From assembly GCF_000961795.1 (NCBI RefSeq), contig NZ_LADU01000075.1, positions 1 through 49,392 on the forward strand: a stretch of 49,392 nucleotides of DNA, given 5' to 3'. The position numbers and the translations under genes were made by a program. The stretch is from Hyphomonas sp. BRH_c22 (GTDB lineage Bacteria > Pseudomonadota > Alphaproteobacteria > Caulobacterales > Hyphomonadaceae). A model generated the notes under the pieces. The model ran no database searches. It was given only the letters and a program-made list of their open reading frames with translations, and was not told where the DNA came from. The first letter of the stretch is position 1. Each line of letters begins with the position of its first letter. Positions 34,556 through 43,373 of the stretch are shown piece by piece.

Positions 34556-35002
34556 TCAGGGCCTTGGACGCCAGTCAGGCGGAGCAAGTTCGAACCCCTT
34601 GAATTCGAACCCCGGCGCGACCGTGCAGCTGACGAGCGTCCAGGCGCCGAGCGTTTCGGAGGTCTGCCAATGATGGGCCGGCACAATGACCTGCGGGCGC
34701 TGGCCGGTGCGCAGGTCCGGGCCGAGATGGAAGGCTTCCGCGCCATTGCCGCCGGGCGGCGAGAGCGTCAGCGAAAGCGGGCCGCCGGCATGCCAGAACC
34801 AGGCCTCGTCGGCATCGACCCGGTGCCAGGCCGAGACTTCATCTGCCTGCAGCAGGAAATAGATGGCGGTAGAGGCGGGACGGTAGCCGGGCAGCGAGGG
34901 GGCACGGAACGTCTCGGCATAATGGCCGCCTTCCGGATGCGGCCGCAGGCCAAGCATGCGGATGATCTCATTGGCGCCAAGGTCTCCGGAGATGGCGTCC
35001 AT
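34556..35002 (-). CDS. Cupin family protein (DUF985-like)
   Basis: 148 residues from MDAISGDLGANEIIRML. The DUF985/cupin_5 signature is HPEGGHYAETFR, followed by STAIYFLLQADEVSAWHRVDADEAWFWHAGGPL, with metal-type His residues, and VIVPAHHWQTSE. Function of the family is poorly defined. The ATG shares one base with the gloB stop (TGATG), so it is co-translated with the glyoxalase. Confidence 0.85.
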   Translation of the reverse strand: MDAISGDLGANEIIRMLGLRPHPEGGHYAETFRAPSLPGYRPASTAIYFLLQADEVSAWHRVDADEAWFWHAGGPLSLTLSPPGGNGAEAFHLGPDLRTGQRPQVIVPAHHWQTSETLGAWTLVSCTVAPGFEFKGFELAPPDWRPRP

Positions 35003-35763
35003 CAGAACCGGTCCTTGCGCCCGCGGATTTCCGCAAAGGTGGCGACCGGGTCGCCGGGATGGCCCATCGCCGCCTGCAGGGCCGGATCGTCGGCGCGCAG
35101 GAAGGGATTGGTGGCGAGTTCTCGGGCAAGCCGTGTCGGCACGGTACATTCGTTGCGGGCCCGTTTGGCATGGATCTCGCGGGCATAGTCAGCAAGCGCC
35201 GCATTATCCGGATCGACCGTCACGGCGAATTTCGCATTCGATGCGGTGTATTCATGGGCGCAGTAAAGCGCGGTTGCGGGCGGCAGGGCCTTCAGCCGGG
35301 ACAGGCTGTCCCACATCATCCCCGGATTGCCTTCGAACACGCGCCCGCAGCCGAGCGCAAAGACCGCATCGCCGACAAAGGCGGTGGCTTCGGCTGGCAA
35401 ATGGTAGGCGATATGGCCAAGCGTATGCCCGGGCACGTCAATCACATGGGCTTCCAGCGCACCGAGGGTGACCAAGTCACCCGTCTTCACGGCGCGGTCG
35501 ATGCCGGGAATCTTGGCCGCTTCACCCGCCGGGCCGGTAATCGTGCAACCGGTCGCGTCCTTGATGGCGAGATTGCCGCCGGCATGGTCGGGGTGCCAGT
35601 GCGTGTTCCATATCTGCGTGATGGTCCAGCCCCGGGAGGCGGCCTCGGCGAGGTATTTTCCCGCATCCGGCGTGTCGATGGCGGCGGTTTCACCGGAGGC
35701 CGTGTCGTGCGCCAGGAATCCGTAATTATCATTCAGGCAGGGAAACTGGTGTATCTGGAACAT
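35002..35763 (-). CDS. gloB: Hydroxyacylglutathione hydrolase (glyoxalase II)
   Basis: 253 residues. Metallo-beta-lactamase fold with NTHWHPDHAGGN (THxHxDH), further ligands in DVPGHTLGHIAYH, FVGDAVFALGCGRVFEG and CAHEYTASNAKFA. The C-terminal helical substrate-binding domain ends DPVATFAEIRGRKDRF. It hydrolyses S-lactoylglutathione to lactate in methylglyoxal detoxification. First gene of a two-gene operon with the cupin protein, divergent from a methyltransferase gene 63 bases away. Confidence 0.95.
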   Translation of the reverse strand: MFQIHQFPCLNDNYGFLAHDTASGETAAIDTPDAGKYLAEAASRGWTITQIWNTHWHPDHAGGNLAIKDATGCTITGPAGEAAKIPGIDRAVKTGDLVTLGALEAHVIDVPGHTLGHIAYHLPAEATAFVGDAVFALGCGRVFEGNPGMMWDSLSRLKALPPATALYCAHEYTASNAKFAVTVDPDNAALADYAREIHAKRARNECTVPTRLARELATNPFLRADDPALQAAMGHPGDPVATFAEIRGRKDRF

Positions 35764-35826
35764 GTTTTCGGGTCTCCTTTGCCGCTATAAGCGGTCACAA
35801 GCCCTTGATCTAACACAAGGAAGACG

Positions 35827-36570
35827 ATGCGTCAGGATGCGGTCACGCTCGAACGGTTCTATGCCTCCCCGCTGGGGAGCGCGGCGGCGCGCATCCTGTC
35901 GACAAAGCTGATCGACCTTTGGGGCGACGCGAACAATCTCTCCCTGCTGGGGCTTGGATACGCGCTGCCCGTGCTGGATGCGTTTGGTGACCAGCCAGGC
36001 CGCAGCGTGGCGGCCGTGCCTTTCGACCACGGGCCGGTGAAGTGGGACCCGACCGGACGGGGCAATGCCGCCGTGTCGGTCGGCGACCTGCGCCTGCCTT
36101 TTCCCGATGGCATGTTCGACCGGGTGATCGTCCTGCACGGCCTGGAAGAGACTGGCGACCCGCGGGCCTATCTCCGCGAAATCTGGCGCGTGATGGCGCC
36201 GGAAGGGCGCATTGTGCTGGCCGCCTCGAACCGGGCGGGGCTCTGGTCACGGGCCACGCGCACGCCATTCGGGCAGGGCCGCCCCTGGAGCCGGGCCCAG
36301 TTGATGAACCTGATGTCCATCGGACTGTTCCAGGTGACCGCCAGTTCGAGCGCCCTGTACATGCCGCCCGTATCGGCCAGGATCGTGACGGCGGCGGCAG
36401 AGGGATGGGACGCGATCGGACGCCTGATCACGCCCGGCTTCGGCGGCGTGGTCCTGGTCGAGGCGGTCAAGCGGCTCTATGCCTCACCGGGCGGAGGCGC
36501 GGTGGCCCCGGTCGTTGACCGTGTGCGCCTGGCCAAGCCTGCGACAAGCAATGGCCGCGAAAGGCATTGA
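35827..36570 (+). CDS. SAM-dependent methyltransferase (type 11-like)
   Basis: 247 residues. Class I methyltransferase elements: NLSLLGLGYALPVLDAF (degenerate SAM loop, lacking the usual GxGxG), VSVGDLRLPFPDGMFDRVIVLHGLEE (acidic and post-II motifs) and YLREIWRVMAPEGRIVLAA. A basic C-terminus follows. It is often found beside gloB in related genomes, as far as I recall. Substrate unknown. Confidence 0.8.
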   Translation: MRQDAVTLERFYASPLGSAAARILSTKLIDLWGDANNLSLLGLGYALPVLDAFGDQPGRSVAAVPFDHGPVKWDPTGRGNAAVSVGDLRLPFPDGMFDRVIVLHGLEETGDPRAYLREIWRVMAPEGRIVLAASNRAGLWSRATRTPFGQGRPWSRAQLMNLMSIGLFQVTASSSALYMPPVSARIVTAAAEGWDAIGRLITPGFGGVVLVEAVKRLYASPGGGAVAPVVDRVRLAKPATSNGRERH

Positions 36571-36627
36571 CGCGCGCCGTGCTGCAGATACGTTCGCAAG
36601 TGCACAAAACATAAAGGCCAGCAGACC

Positions 36628-36972
36628 ATGAAACTCGTCACAGCAATCTTCAAGCCCAGCCGACTCGACGCCGTGATTGATGCGCTGTCGGAAGCCGGCG
36701 CCACCGGACTGACGGTTTCAGAAGTGCGTGGCTATGGCCGCCAGCAGGGCAAGACCGAAGTCTATCGCGGCGCGGAATACGAAGTCCGCCTGCTGCCGAA
36801 AGTCAGGGTGGAAGTCGCGTGCGCCGACGCCGATGTGGAGCGCTTTTCCGACGCCATCTCCGCCGCTGCCAATACCGGGACGATCGGTGACGGAAAGATA
36901 TTCGTCCTCACCGTGGATTCGGTGGTGCGCATCCGGACCGGCGAGCGTGACGAACAGGCCCTGACGGGCTGA
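36628..36972 (+). CDS. PII nitrogen regulatory protein
   Basis: 114 residues, trimeric signalling protein. Start MKLVTAIFKPSRLDAVIDAL; T-loop GYGRQQGKTEVYRGAEYEVRLLPK with the uridylylation residue Tyr51; C-terminal GTIGDGKIFVLTVDSVVRIRTGERDEQAL contains the B and C loops. Whether it is GlnB or GlnK cannot be decided: neither glnA nor amtB is adjacent, leaving it an orphan PII beside a c-di-GMP protein. Confidence 0.93.
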   Translation: MKLVTAIFKPSRLDAVIDALSEAGATGLTVSEVRGYGRQQGKTEVYRGAEYEVRLLPKVRVEVACADADVERFSDAISAAANTGTIGDGKIFVLTVDSVVRIRTGERDEQALTG

Positions 36973-37144
36973 CCTGACGTACGCCGCAATGATGGAAAAT
37001 TTGAAGTTAACCCGGACAGTGATGTTTCCATGTCCGGCGCAAGCGTTCGTGCACCGGGAGACATTAGAAGAGCAGGCCTAAAGACAGAGTCAGGGCTGCT
37101 TCGATGTCAAATTCAATTCCGGGTCTTTCGGGCGAGGCAGGCGC

Positions 37145-38575
37145 ATGAGCGTGCTGTCCGCAATCCTCCTCGCCAACATCTCGCTGGCACTGCTGGCCGC
37201 GATCATCCTGTGGCAGGGCACGCGTCATACGGCCCAGCTGGCCGCCGTGCGTGAACAGTTCGCCCAACTGTCCTCGACAGACCCGGTGACCAAGCTGCCC
37301 AATCGGGCCACCCTGCATGACCGGCTGAGTGCCGCGCTGAGCGAGGATGGCCCCGAGCCCGCGCTGATGGTGATGGACCTGGACGGGTTCAAAGTGGTCA
37401 ATGACACGCTGGGACACGAGACCGGCGACGAACTCCTGAAGGCCGTCGCCATGCGGATGACCAGCTGCCTTCACGAGAAGGACCTTCTGGCCCGTGTCGG
37501 CGGCGGGGAATTCGCAGCCCTGATCACGCGCCCCGACTCGGTCCACCGCGCCACCCAGACGGCGCAGTCGATCGACAAGGCCATGTCGGCGCCCTTCCGC
37601 ATCCGTGAGGATGTGATCAATATCAAGGCCAGTATCGGCATCGCCCCCGCCAGGCAGGACGATTCGCCTGCGACGGAAATCCTGCGGCGCGCCGATGTGG
37701 CGATGTTTGCCGCCAAGAGCGAGAAGCAGGAAAGCATCCGCGTCTATTCGCCTGAAATGGACGAGGCGCTGCAATTGCGCCGCACGATCAATTCCGAACT
37801 CGACCTGGCGCTGATGAACAACCAGCTCCAGCTTGTCTATCAGCCGCTCGTATGCGCGCGCACCGGCAAGGTGATGAGTGCCGAGGCCCTGATGCGCTGG
37901 CCGAGCAAGCCGGGCCAGGCAGGCTCACCGGGCGTATTCATTCCGATCGCCGAGGAAAGCGGCCTGATTTCCAAACTGGGCGCCTGGGCGCTCGACCAGG
38001 CCATGCTGGAAATCAAGCGCCAGAAGACCATCCCGATCGCCGTCAATGTGTCGCCGGTCCAGTTCCGGGTCGATGGCTTTGCCAGTAGCGTTGAAGCCGC
38101 GCTTGAGCGTCATGGCATTGCCCCGAACCTGCTGCACATCGAGATTACCGAAGGCGTCCTGATCTCACATACGGGTGAAGCCCAGCGGACCATGAAACGA
38201 CTGCGCGAACTGGGAGTGAAGGTCCTGCTCGACGATTTCGGCACGGGCTATTCCTCGCTGAGCTATTTGCAGCAATTCGAATTCGATGGGCTCAAGATCG
38301 ACCGGGCCTTCATCCAGCAGCTGGATATCGGGCCAACCGGCCGCCAGTTGCTGAAATCGATCATTGCCCTGGGTCACAGCCTGAACATGAAGGTCGTCGC
38401 CGAAGGCGTCGAAACCGAGGACCAGGCCGCGATCCTGCAATTGCTGGCATGCGATTTCCTCCAGGGCTATGCGCTCGGCCGCCCGGATGCCGCCGACAAG
38501 CTGCACGGTGTGAAGCGGCCTGAAGAACTGCTCGGAAGCCTGCATCGCAATGGCGGCTGGAGCGCGGTGAACTAG
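37145..38575 (+). CDS. GGDEF-EAL protein with degenerate GGDEF, likely c-di-GMP phosphodiesterase
   Basis: 476 residues. One N-terminal membrane helix (residues 4-23) and a short coiled linker. The GGDEF domain has a signature reading GGGEF (residues 119-123), the metal-binding third residue replaced by Gly. The EAL domain is intact: EALMRW (Glu247), NVSPVQF, EITEGVL, LLDDFGTGYSSL, LKIDRAF, EGVET and FLQGYALG. I therefore infer c-di-GMP breakdown rather than synthesis. Confidence 0.9.
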   Translation: MSVLSAILLANISLALLAAIILWQGTRHTAQLAAVREQFAQLSSTDPVTKLPNRATLHDRLSAALSEDGPEPALMVMDLDGFKVVNDTLGHETGDELLKAVAMRMTSCLHEKDLLARVGGGEFAALITRPDSVHRATQTAQSIDKAMSAPFRIREDVINIKASIGIAPARQDDSPATEILRRADVAMFAAKSEKQESIRVYSPEMDEALQLRRTINSELDLALMNNQLQLVYQPLVCARTGKVMSAEALMRWPSKPGQAGSPGVFIPIAEESGLISKLGAWALDQAMLEIKRQKTIPIAVNVSPVQFRVDGFASSVEAALERHGIAPNLLHIEITEGVLISHTGEAQRTMKRLRELGVKVLLDDFGTGYSSLSYLQQFEFDGLKIDRAFIQQLDIGPTGRQLLKSIIALGHSLNMKVVAEGVETEDQAAILQLLACDFLQGYALGRPDAADKLHGVKRPEELLGSLHRNGGWSAVN

Positions 38576-38949
38576 CGGTGCTTGATGTCCGAGGCGGTTA
38601 CCTGTTCGGCATCATGGTGAAGCTGGAGGTTGAGCAGGACCGCCTTGGCGATGGGCAACAGGATGAGGCAAAGCCCGATCAGCGCCGCGCACAGAACAGC
38701 GAATGCGATGGCCTTGGCGACGACCGGCAACGGGCTCATCGGCAGCAGGAACAGGAACGGCGCGAGCAGGACCAGCACGCCGAAACCGACGAAGAATGCC
38801 GGGCCATCGGCCGTGTCGGCTGTGGTCATGTCGCGTCCGCAGACCGGACAGGCCATGTTCAGCTTGAGATAGCCGGAATACAGCTTGCCCTTGCCGCACC
38901 GGCCGCAGCGCAGGCGAAGACCCGCAAGGATGGGGGACGAATTCGGCAT
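38572..38949 (-). CDS. DUF983 family membrane protein
   Basis: 125 residues. Two zinc-ribbon-like pairs, RCGRCGKGKLYSGYLKL and CPVCGRD, precede two membrane helices (about residues 53-73 and 80-103). This is the usual DUF983 layout. The family often lies near cytochrome oxidase or Nudix genes, but not here. It is convergent with the GGDEF-EAL gene by a 4-base overlap. Confidence 0.87.
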   Translation of the reverse strand: MPNSSPILAGLRLRCGRCGKGKLYSGYLKLNMACPVCGRDMTTADTADGPAFFVGFGVLVLLAPFLFLLPMSPLPVVAKAIAFAVLCAALIGLCLILLPIAKAVLLNLQLHHDAEQVTASDIKHR

Positions 38950-39131
38950 GTCATTCTCCGCTAACTGCTTCTTTATGTAGTAAGGCGCGGCCAGATGTAA
39001 CCCGCGCCAAACCGTCGCTGCGGCCATTCTGCGGCCGCCCCGGCCTGCGATTAACGCGCAACCGCACTTGACCTCGGCCCTGCCTTTGCACACGAGAACA
39101 GCGCAGATTGCCTGAACACGAGTGCCGCCAC

Positions 39132-40076
39132 ATGCCTGAACCTGTCTTTTCATCGATCGCTATTGTCGGCGCCGGCCTGATTGGCGCCTCGATTGCGCGC
39201 GCTGCCGGCGAGTATGGCGCGGCAGGATCTGTCAGCCTGTATGATGCCAGTGACGATGTGCGGCGCCGGGCCGGCGAACTGGGCCTCGGCGAAGTGGCGG
39301 AGACACTGGAAGCGGCGGTGGCGGAGGCGGACTGCGTCATCCTGTGCGTGCCTGTGGGCGCTCTGAGCGCGGTTGCGGCAGCCACCGTGCCGCATATGAA
39401 GGCCGGGGCCATCCTGACCGATGTCGGCTCGGTCAAGGGCGAAGCGGCCGTGGCGCTGGCGGCGGCCGGTGACGGACGGGTTCACATCATCCCTGGCCAC
39501 CCGATTGCCGGTACCGAACAATCCGGCCCGGAAGCGGGATTTGCGAGCCTGTTCAAGGGGGCCTGGCATATCCTGACGCCCGGCAATGACACGTCAGACG
39601 GCTACATGGCGGCCGTCGATGCGCTGACGCGCTTCTGGCAGGCGCTTGGCGCCAAGGTGGAGACAATGGATGCGGCGCGCCATGACCGCGTGCTGGCGAT
39701 TACCAGCCACCTGCCCCACCTCATCGCGTTCAACATTGTCTCGACCGCGTTCGACATGGAGACCGTGGAACAGGGCGAAGTGGTGAAATACTCGGCCGGC
39801 GGCTTTCGCGATTTTACCCGTATAGCGGCCTCCGACCCGGTCATGTGGCGCGACGTGTTCCTTAACAACAAGGACGCCGTGCTCGAATGCCTGGGACGGT
39901 TTTCCGAAGACCTGGCGGCGCTGCAGCGCGCCATCCGCTGGGGCGACGGCGACATGCTGATGCGCGAATTTTCGCGGGCACGGACGATCCGCAAGGCGAT
40001 CATCGACGCCGGGCAGGATTCCGGCGCGGTGAATTTCGGGCGCAATCCCTTGCCGGAGCCCGGGTCGGAGGCGTGA
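39132..40076 (+). CDS. tyrA: Prephenate/arogenate dehydrogenase (TyrA family)
   Basis: 314 residues; an in-frame TTG at 39108 is a weaker start. NAD-binding IAIVGAGLIGASIARA, then VPVGAL, ILTDVGSVKGEA, the substrate-site IPGHPIAGTEQSGPEAGF, and ITSHLPHLIAF with the conserved His. Oxidative decarboxylation in tyrosine synthesis. No fused chorismate mutase or ACT domain. Its last codon overlaps the GTG start of the next gene. Confidence 0.92.
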   Translation: MPEPVFSSIAIVGAGLIGASIARAAGEYGAAGSVSLYDASDDVRRRAGELGLGEVAETLEAAVAEADCVILCVPVGALSAVAAATVPHMKAGAILTDVGSVKGEAAVALAAAGDGRVHIIPGHPIAGTEQSGPEAGFASLFKGAWHILTPGNDTSDGYMAAVDALTRFWQALGAKVETMDAARHDRVLAITSHLPHLIAFNIVSTAFDMETVEQGEVVKYSAGGFRDFTRIAASDPVMWRDVFLNNKDAVLECLGRFSEDLAALQRAIRWGDGDMLMREFSRARTIRKAIIDAGQDSGAVNFGRNPLPEPGSEA

Positions 40077-40312
40077 AGGAGATCACGCTGACCCCGGAGC
40101 GCCGCGACGCGCTGTGCCGCCTCGTCCGGCAGAAATTCCGGACCGAGTTTGACGAGCAGTTGAGCGAATTCCGGGCCGGTGAAATCGTCGACCTGATGCT
40201 GAAGGCCCTGGGCCCGGCGGTTTACAACCAGGCCGTCCAGGATGTACGGGCGCATCTGCAGGGCAAGCTGGATGACCTGGACGGGGAAGTCTGGGTCGAT
40301 GACAGCATCTGA
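40073..40312 (+). CDS. DUF2164 family protein (GTG start)
   Basis: 79 residues beginning VKEITLTPERRDALCRLVRQKFRTEFDEQLSEFRAGEI, which with LLKALGP-like DLMLKALGPAVYNQAVQDV matches DUF2164. The GTG start overlaps the tyrA stop as GTGA, so translational coupling is likely. Function unknown. No other start codon gives a sensible N-terminus. Confidence 0.85.
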   Translation: MKEITLTPERRDALCRLVRQKFRTEFDEQLSEFRAGEIVDLMLKALGPAVYNQAVQDVRAHLQGKLDDLDGEVWVDDSI

Positions 40313-40368
40313 CGGGCTCACGCGCTTGTGTGTGTCGTGTGTATGAACCGCTTGCTAGGCAGGAACGT

Positions 40369-40893
40369 ATGACACGCATGGCACACAGATTTTCCCGTCG
40401 CACCCTTCTCCTGTCAGGCTCGGCTGCGCTGGCCGTGGCGGCCTGTTCTTCCGCGGGCGCCGACAAGTCCGAACCTGGCGAGACAGCTGACGCCTATGCC
40501 GGGAATGAATGGCGGGCCCTGACCGAGGACCAGTGGCGCGAGCGCCTGGAACCGGCAGCGTTCAACGTGCTGCGCAAGGCCGATACCGAGCGCGCCTTCA
40601 CTTCGCCGCTGAATGCGGAAAAACGTGACGGCACCTATCATTGCGCCGGATGCGACCTGCCCCTGTTTTCGTCTGCGACAAAATTCGACAGCGGCACCGG
40701 ATGGCCGAGTTTCTACGATGTGCTGCCGGGTGCCATGGCGACCAGCCTGGACCGCAAGCTGATTTACACACGTACCGAATACCATTGTGCGCGCTGCCTG
40801 GGACACCAGGGTCACGTGTTCGATGACGGCCCCGCGCCGACGGGGCAGCGCTGGTGCAACAATGGCGTCGCGCTGGCCTTCAGGCCCGCCTGA
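40369..40893 (+). CDS. msrB: Exported MsrB, peptide methionine (R)-S-oxide reductase
   Basis: 174 residues. The start carries a twin-arginine-like signal FSRRTLLLSGSAALAVAAC with a lipobox at Cys26, so it is probably a Tat-exported lipoprotein. Domain: two zinc CxxC pairs (CAGC, CARC), SGTGWPSFYD, HCARCLGHQGHVFDDGPAPTGQRWCNN with catalytic Cys163. It repairs oxidised methionine in envelope proteins. Ends two bases before the M23 gene, which is convergent. Confidence 0.92.
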   Translation: MTRMAHRFSRRTLLLSGSAALAVAACSSAGADKSEPGETADAYAGNEWRALTEDQWRERLEPAAFNVLRKADTERAFTSPLNAEKRDGTYHCAGCDLPLFSSATKFDSGTGWPSFYDVLPGAMATSLDRKLIYTRTEYHCARCLGHQGHVFDDGPAPTGQRWCNNGVALAFRPA

Positions 40894-40895
40894 GC

Positions 40896-42101
40896 CTATT
40901 CGACGATTTCCATGCCTTCGGGAATGACGAAGGGAACGGAGGCGACCGACAGGTTCTGTTCGACCTCTTCGCCCCGACCGCTTTCGCGCCGCTCATAGGC
41001 CTCAACCAGTGACAGATAGGGCGGGACATGGATCCAGCCCATATCAGCCGTGTTCTGGACGATTTCGAAGTGCAGGTGGAACGTGGTGGCCGAGCCGCCG
41101 AAATCGTTCGAGACATAGCCGAGCGGCTGGCCCGCGGTGACGGCGTCGCCTGTCTTCACCTTAAGTTTGGCCATGTTGAGGTGGAGGTATTTGTAGATAC
41201 GGCCACCGGCGCGAAGACTGACCGAATAGGACCCGACATTCGAGATCACGCCGTCTTCGACAGCGACGGCTTCATGCAGGGTGCGGTCGGCCGGGGAGGC
41301 CTGGCGCAGGCTGTTGCACTGGGCGGGCGTGCCGACGCGGATATCCTGTCCCTGGTGGATTTTCGGGGCCGGACACAGGGGAGACCCGCGATTGGCACTG
41401 CGCGTTTCGCAGAAATTGTCACGCCAGGGATAGGCGTAGTTGCGCGCGTCGCACTGGTCGCCGCCGCCAACGCCGCCGCCAAAGGTGAAGACCTGTGACT
41501 GCAGGTAGGCCGGAGTACCCGCGATCGGGAAGACGATGTCCGGCGCATGGACGATCTGGTCAATCGAGCCCTGCCCTGTGCCGGGCAGCAGCGCGCCGGG
41601 CGCATGATAGCTGAAGACCGGCTCCGGTGTGGGCTCGGGCTCGGGAGGTGTCACGGGGTCGACAGGAGGGGTGTCGAGCGTGTCGGTGGTGTCGGCCGGG
41701 GGTGTAACGGGGTCGTCGACCGGCTCGGTGACGTCCGGCACCGTGTCGCCCGCATCCGGCGCATCGGCCGGGTCTGTCGCGGGTGGCACATCGGCGGGCG
41801 TGTCATCGGGCACGTCGACGTCCGTATCTGGCGAGGTGACCGGATCATCGGCCGAAACCGGGTCGGTGTCCGGCGTGCCGGTGTCATCAGGCTTATCCGG
41901 CGCGGACGTGCCGGTGTCGCCATAGGGGTCGTCGACGGGTGTGCCGGGAGGGGGCGGTCCGGGCGCCCCGGGGGGGACAGCGGGACCGGGTTCAGGCGTA
42001 CTGGGGGGCGGGCCGCCATCACCCGGAAACCGGATGAAATCGCACGCCGCCAGACCCGTCAGGGCAAAGGCTGCCAGGACGAATGAAGCCTTCTTCAGCA
42101 T
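40896..42101 (-). CDS. M23 family metallopeptidase, lipoprotein with long Pro/Asp/Thr linker
   Basis: 401 residues. Lipobox GLAAC (Cys20). Residues ~25-165 are low-complexity Pro-Asp-Thr-Val repeats, a flexible spacer. The C-terminal LytM/M23 domain has HQGQDIR and FHLHFEI, supplying the zinc ligands His, Asp and His. Four cysteines in DQCDARNY … FCETRS … LCPAP … QCNS may form disulfides. It may cut peptidoglycan, or another peptide as a lysostaphin-fold protease. Last gene of a four-gene operon with a subtilase. Confidence 0.88.
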   Translation of the reverse strand: MLKKASFVLAAFALTGLAACDFIRFPGDGGPPPSTPEPGPAVPPGAPGPPPPGTPVDDPYGDTGTSAPDKPDDTGTPDTDPVSADDPVTSPDTDVDVPDDTPADVPPATDPADAPDAGDTVPDVTEPVDDPVTPPADTTDTLDTPPVDPVTPPEPEPTPEPVFSYHAPGALLPGTGQGSIDQIVHAPDIVFPIAGTPAYLQSQVFTFGGGVGGGDQCDARNYAYPWRDNFCETRSANRGSPLCPAPKIHQGQDIRVGTPAQCNSLRQASPADRTLHEAVAVEDGVISNVGSYSVSLRAGGRIYKYLHLNMAKLKVKTGDAVTAGQPLGYVSNDFGGSATTFHLHFEIVQNTADMGWIHVPPYLSLVEAYERRESGRGEEVEQNLSVASVPFVIPEGMEIVE

Positions 42102-42739
42102 TAGCGTGTCCCCGCGATAACCAGTTTGCGCGCGATCTCCAGCGCTTCGTCTTGCGTGATGCAGGTCGGGGACGCGCCCGTCATATTCTTGCATTCGAAT
42201 TCGATCAGATAGTCTGCGCCGTAACGCGAGAACACGACCTGGGCCCCGGACGCGGTCGATTCAAAGGCCGGTTCGGTATCGACGCCTGCATGGGGCTCAT
42301 CGCCTGCACCGATGATTTCGTTCGTGCCGTTGACCACGATGTCATAGTCGACGCCGGGATAGGTCGCGAAATAGCCGTCGCTCATGGGCTGGAACTTGAC
42401 GCCGCCTTCAGCCGACTGGGGCACGACAATGCCGGTGGGCAGGAGAACCGGGACGGGCGCGGCTGCAGCGCCGGACTCGACCTGGAAATTGCCCTGCGCG
42501 CGCTGGTCGCTGGGCACTGAGGCCATGTCGCGGCGAGCTGCTTCCCAATCGATGCCTGCCGTGTTCTCGACCGCCTGTGGCCGGACCACAAGGTCTGGCT
42601 CGCCCGGTGTCAATTCGGCTGTTTCAGTGGCCGGGTCGGCGGGGGCTTCCGACGGCGAATCCGGCGCTTTCAGCCGATCACACCCCGTCAGGGCGAAGGC
42701 GAGGACCGCCGCAAGGGCGATCATGCTGGACGTGTTCAT
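42101..42739 (-). CDS. Uncharacterised lipoprotein in the subtilase operon
   Basis: 212 residues. Lipobox ALTGC (Cys20), then an acidic Pro/Ala/Glu linker. Mature C-terminal half has strand-like stretches (YPGVDYDIVVNGTNEII, GAQVVFSRYGADYLIEFECK) and a final helix DEALEIARKLVIAG, with one cysteine pair. No family recognised. Its stop shares one base with the M23 start (TAATG), and it begins two bases after the upstream gene. Confidence 0.7.
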   Translation of the reverse strand: MNTSSMIALAAVLAFALTGCDRLKAPDSPSEAPADPATETAELTPGEPDLVVRPQAVENTAGIDWEAARRDMASVPSDQRAQGNFQVESGAAAAPVPVLLPTGIVVPQSAEGGVKFQPMSDGYFATYPGVDYDIVVNGTNEIIGAGDEPHAGVDTEPAFESTASGAQVVFSRYGADYLIEFECKNMTGASPTCITQDEALEIARKLVIAGTR

Positions 42740-42741
42740 TA

Positions 42742-43371
42742 TCAGTTTTCCTTCCCGGGATGGGCAACATAGTCGGGATCGGCATAGGCCACCCCTTCCA
42801 CAGCCATGATTTTCTCCTGCACCAAACGGATTTCCGAACGGGTCGGTTCCACACCCATCGGCATCTGGTAGGACAGCCTGACCTCTCCGGAATAGCTGGC
42901 GCCGACGAGCGAGAAATCCCGGAGCGCGGGGGTGCGCCGGACATAGTCGTCAAACGCCTGCTGCGCTGCGGCGGGGTCTTTCTTGTAGAGACGGGCCACC
43001 GAATCGATTTCGGGCGCGCCCTTGATGCGCACGATGAAGATGACTTCAGCGCCCTGTGCCTGGGCCGTGATCACGTTCGGACCGGCCTGTTCAGGCCGGA
43101 GGGCGGGATCGTCTGACGGGATCCCGGCCGGATCGCGCCGTGACGGAACATCCGGCAGGGTGCCGATCAGCGGGTCAGACCCCCGATCCACGCGGGAATC
43201 TGGTTGAGGCGCTGATTGCATATCCGCCAGGCCCGAGAGCGGCACGACCGGCTGGTCAGTACCATCCGGCGAGCCGGCAAGGACGAAGAGGCCGGTCGCA
43301 CCCGCAAGCAATGTGAGGCCCGCAAGACCGAGCGGGCCGCCAAAATGAAAGGGGGAGCGAACGCCCGCCAT
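42742..43371 (-). CDS. Membrane-anchored protein with subtilisin-propeptide (I9)-like C-terminus
   Basis: 209 residues from MAGVRSPFHFGGPL. One membrane helix (residues 12-33), a Pro/Asp-rich linker, then a domain whose order AEVIFIVRIKG, helix, FSLVGASYSGEVRLSY, helix, GVAYADPDYVAHP resembles inhibitor-I9 propeptides, which end in a VxxVEPD-type strand. A stand-alone chaperone or inhibitor for the adjacent subtilase is my inference. It starts two bases after the subtilase stop. Confidence 0.65.
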   Translation of the reverse strand: MAGVRSPFHFGGPLGLAGLTLLAGATGLFVLAGSPDGTDQPVVPLSGLADMQSAPQPDSRVDRGSDPLIGTLPDVPSRRDPAGIPSDDPALRPEQAGPNVITAQAQGAEVIFIVRIKGAPEIDSVARLYKKDPAAAQQAFDDYVRRTPALRDFSLVGASYSGEVRLSYQMPMGVEPTRSEIRLVQEKIMAVEGVAYADPDYVAHPGKEN

Positions 43372-43373
43372 GC

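Noticed and set aside
34585..34620. GTTCGAAC/ATTCGAAC motifs resembling tRNA T-arms
   Set aside because: They lie inside the cupin coding sequence and no cloverleaf or acceptor stem can be drawn around them.
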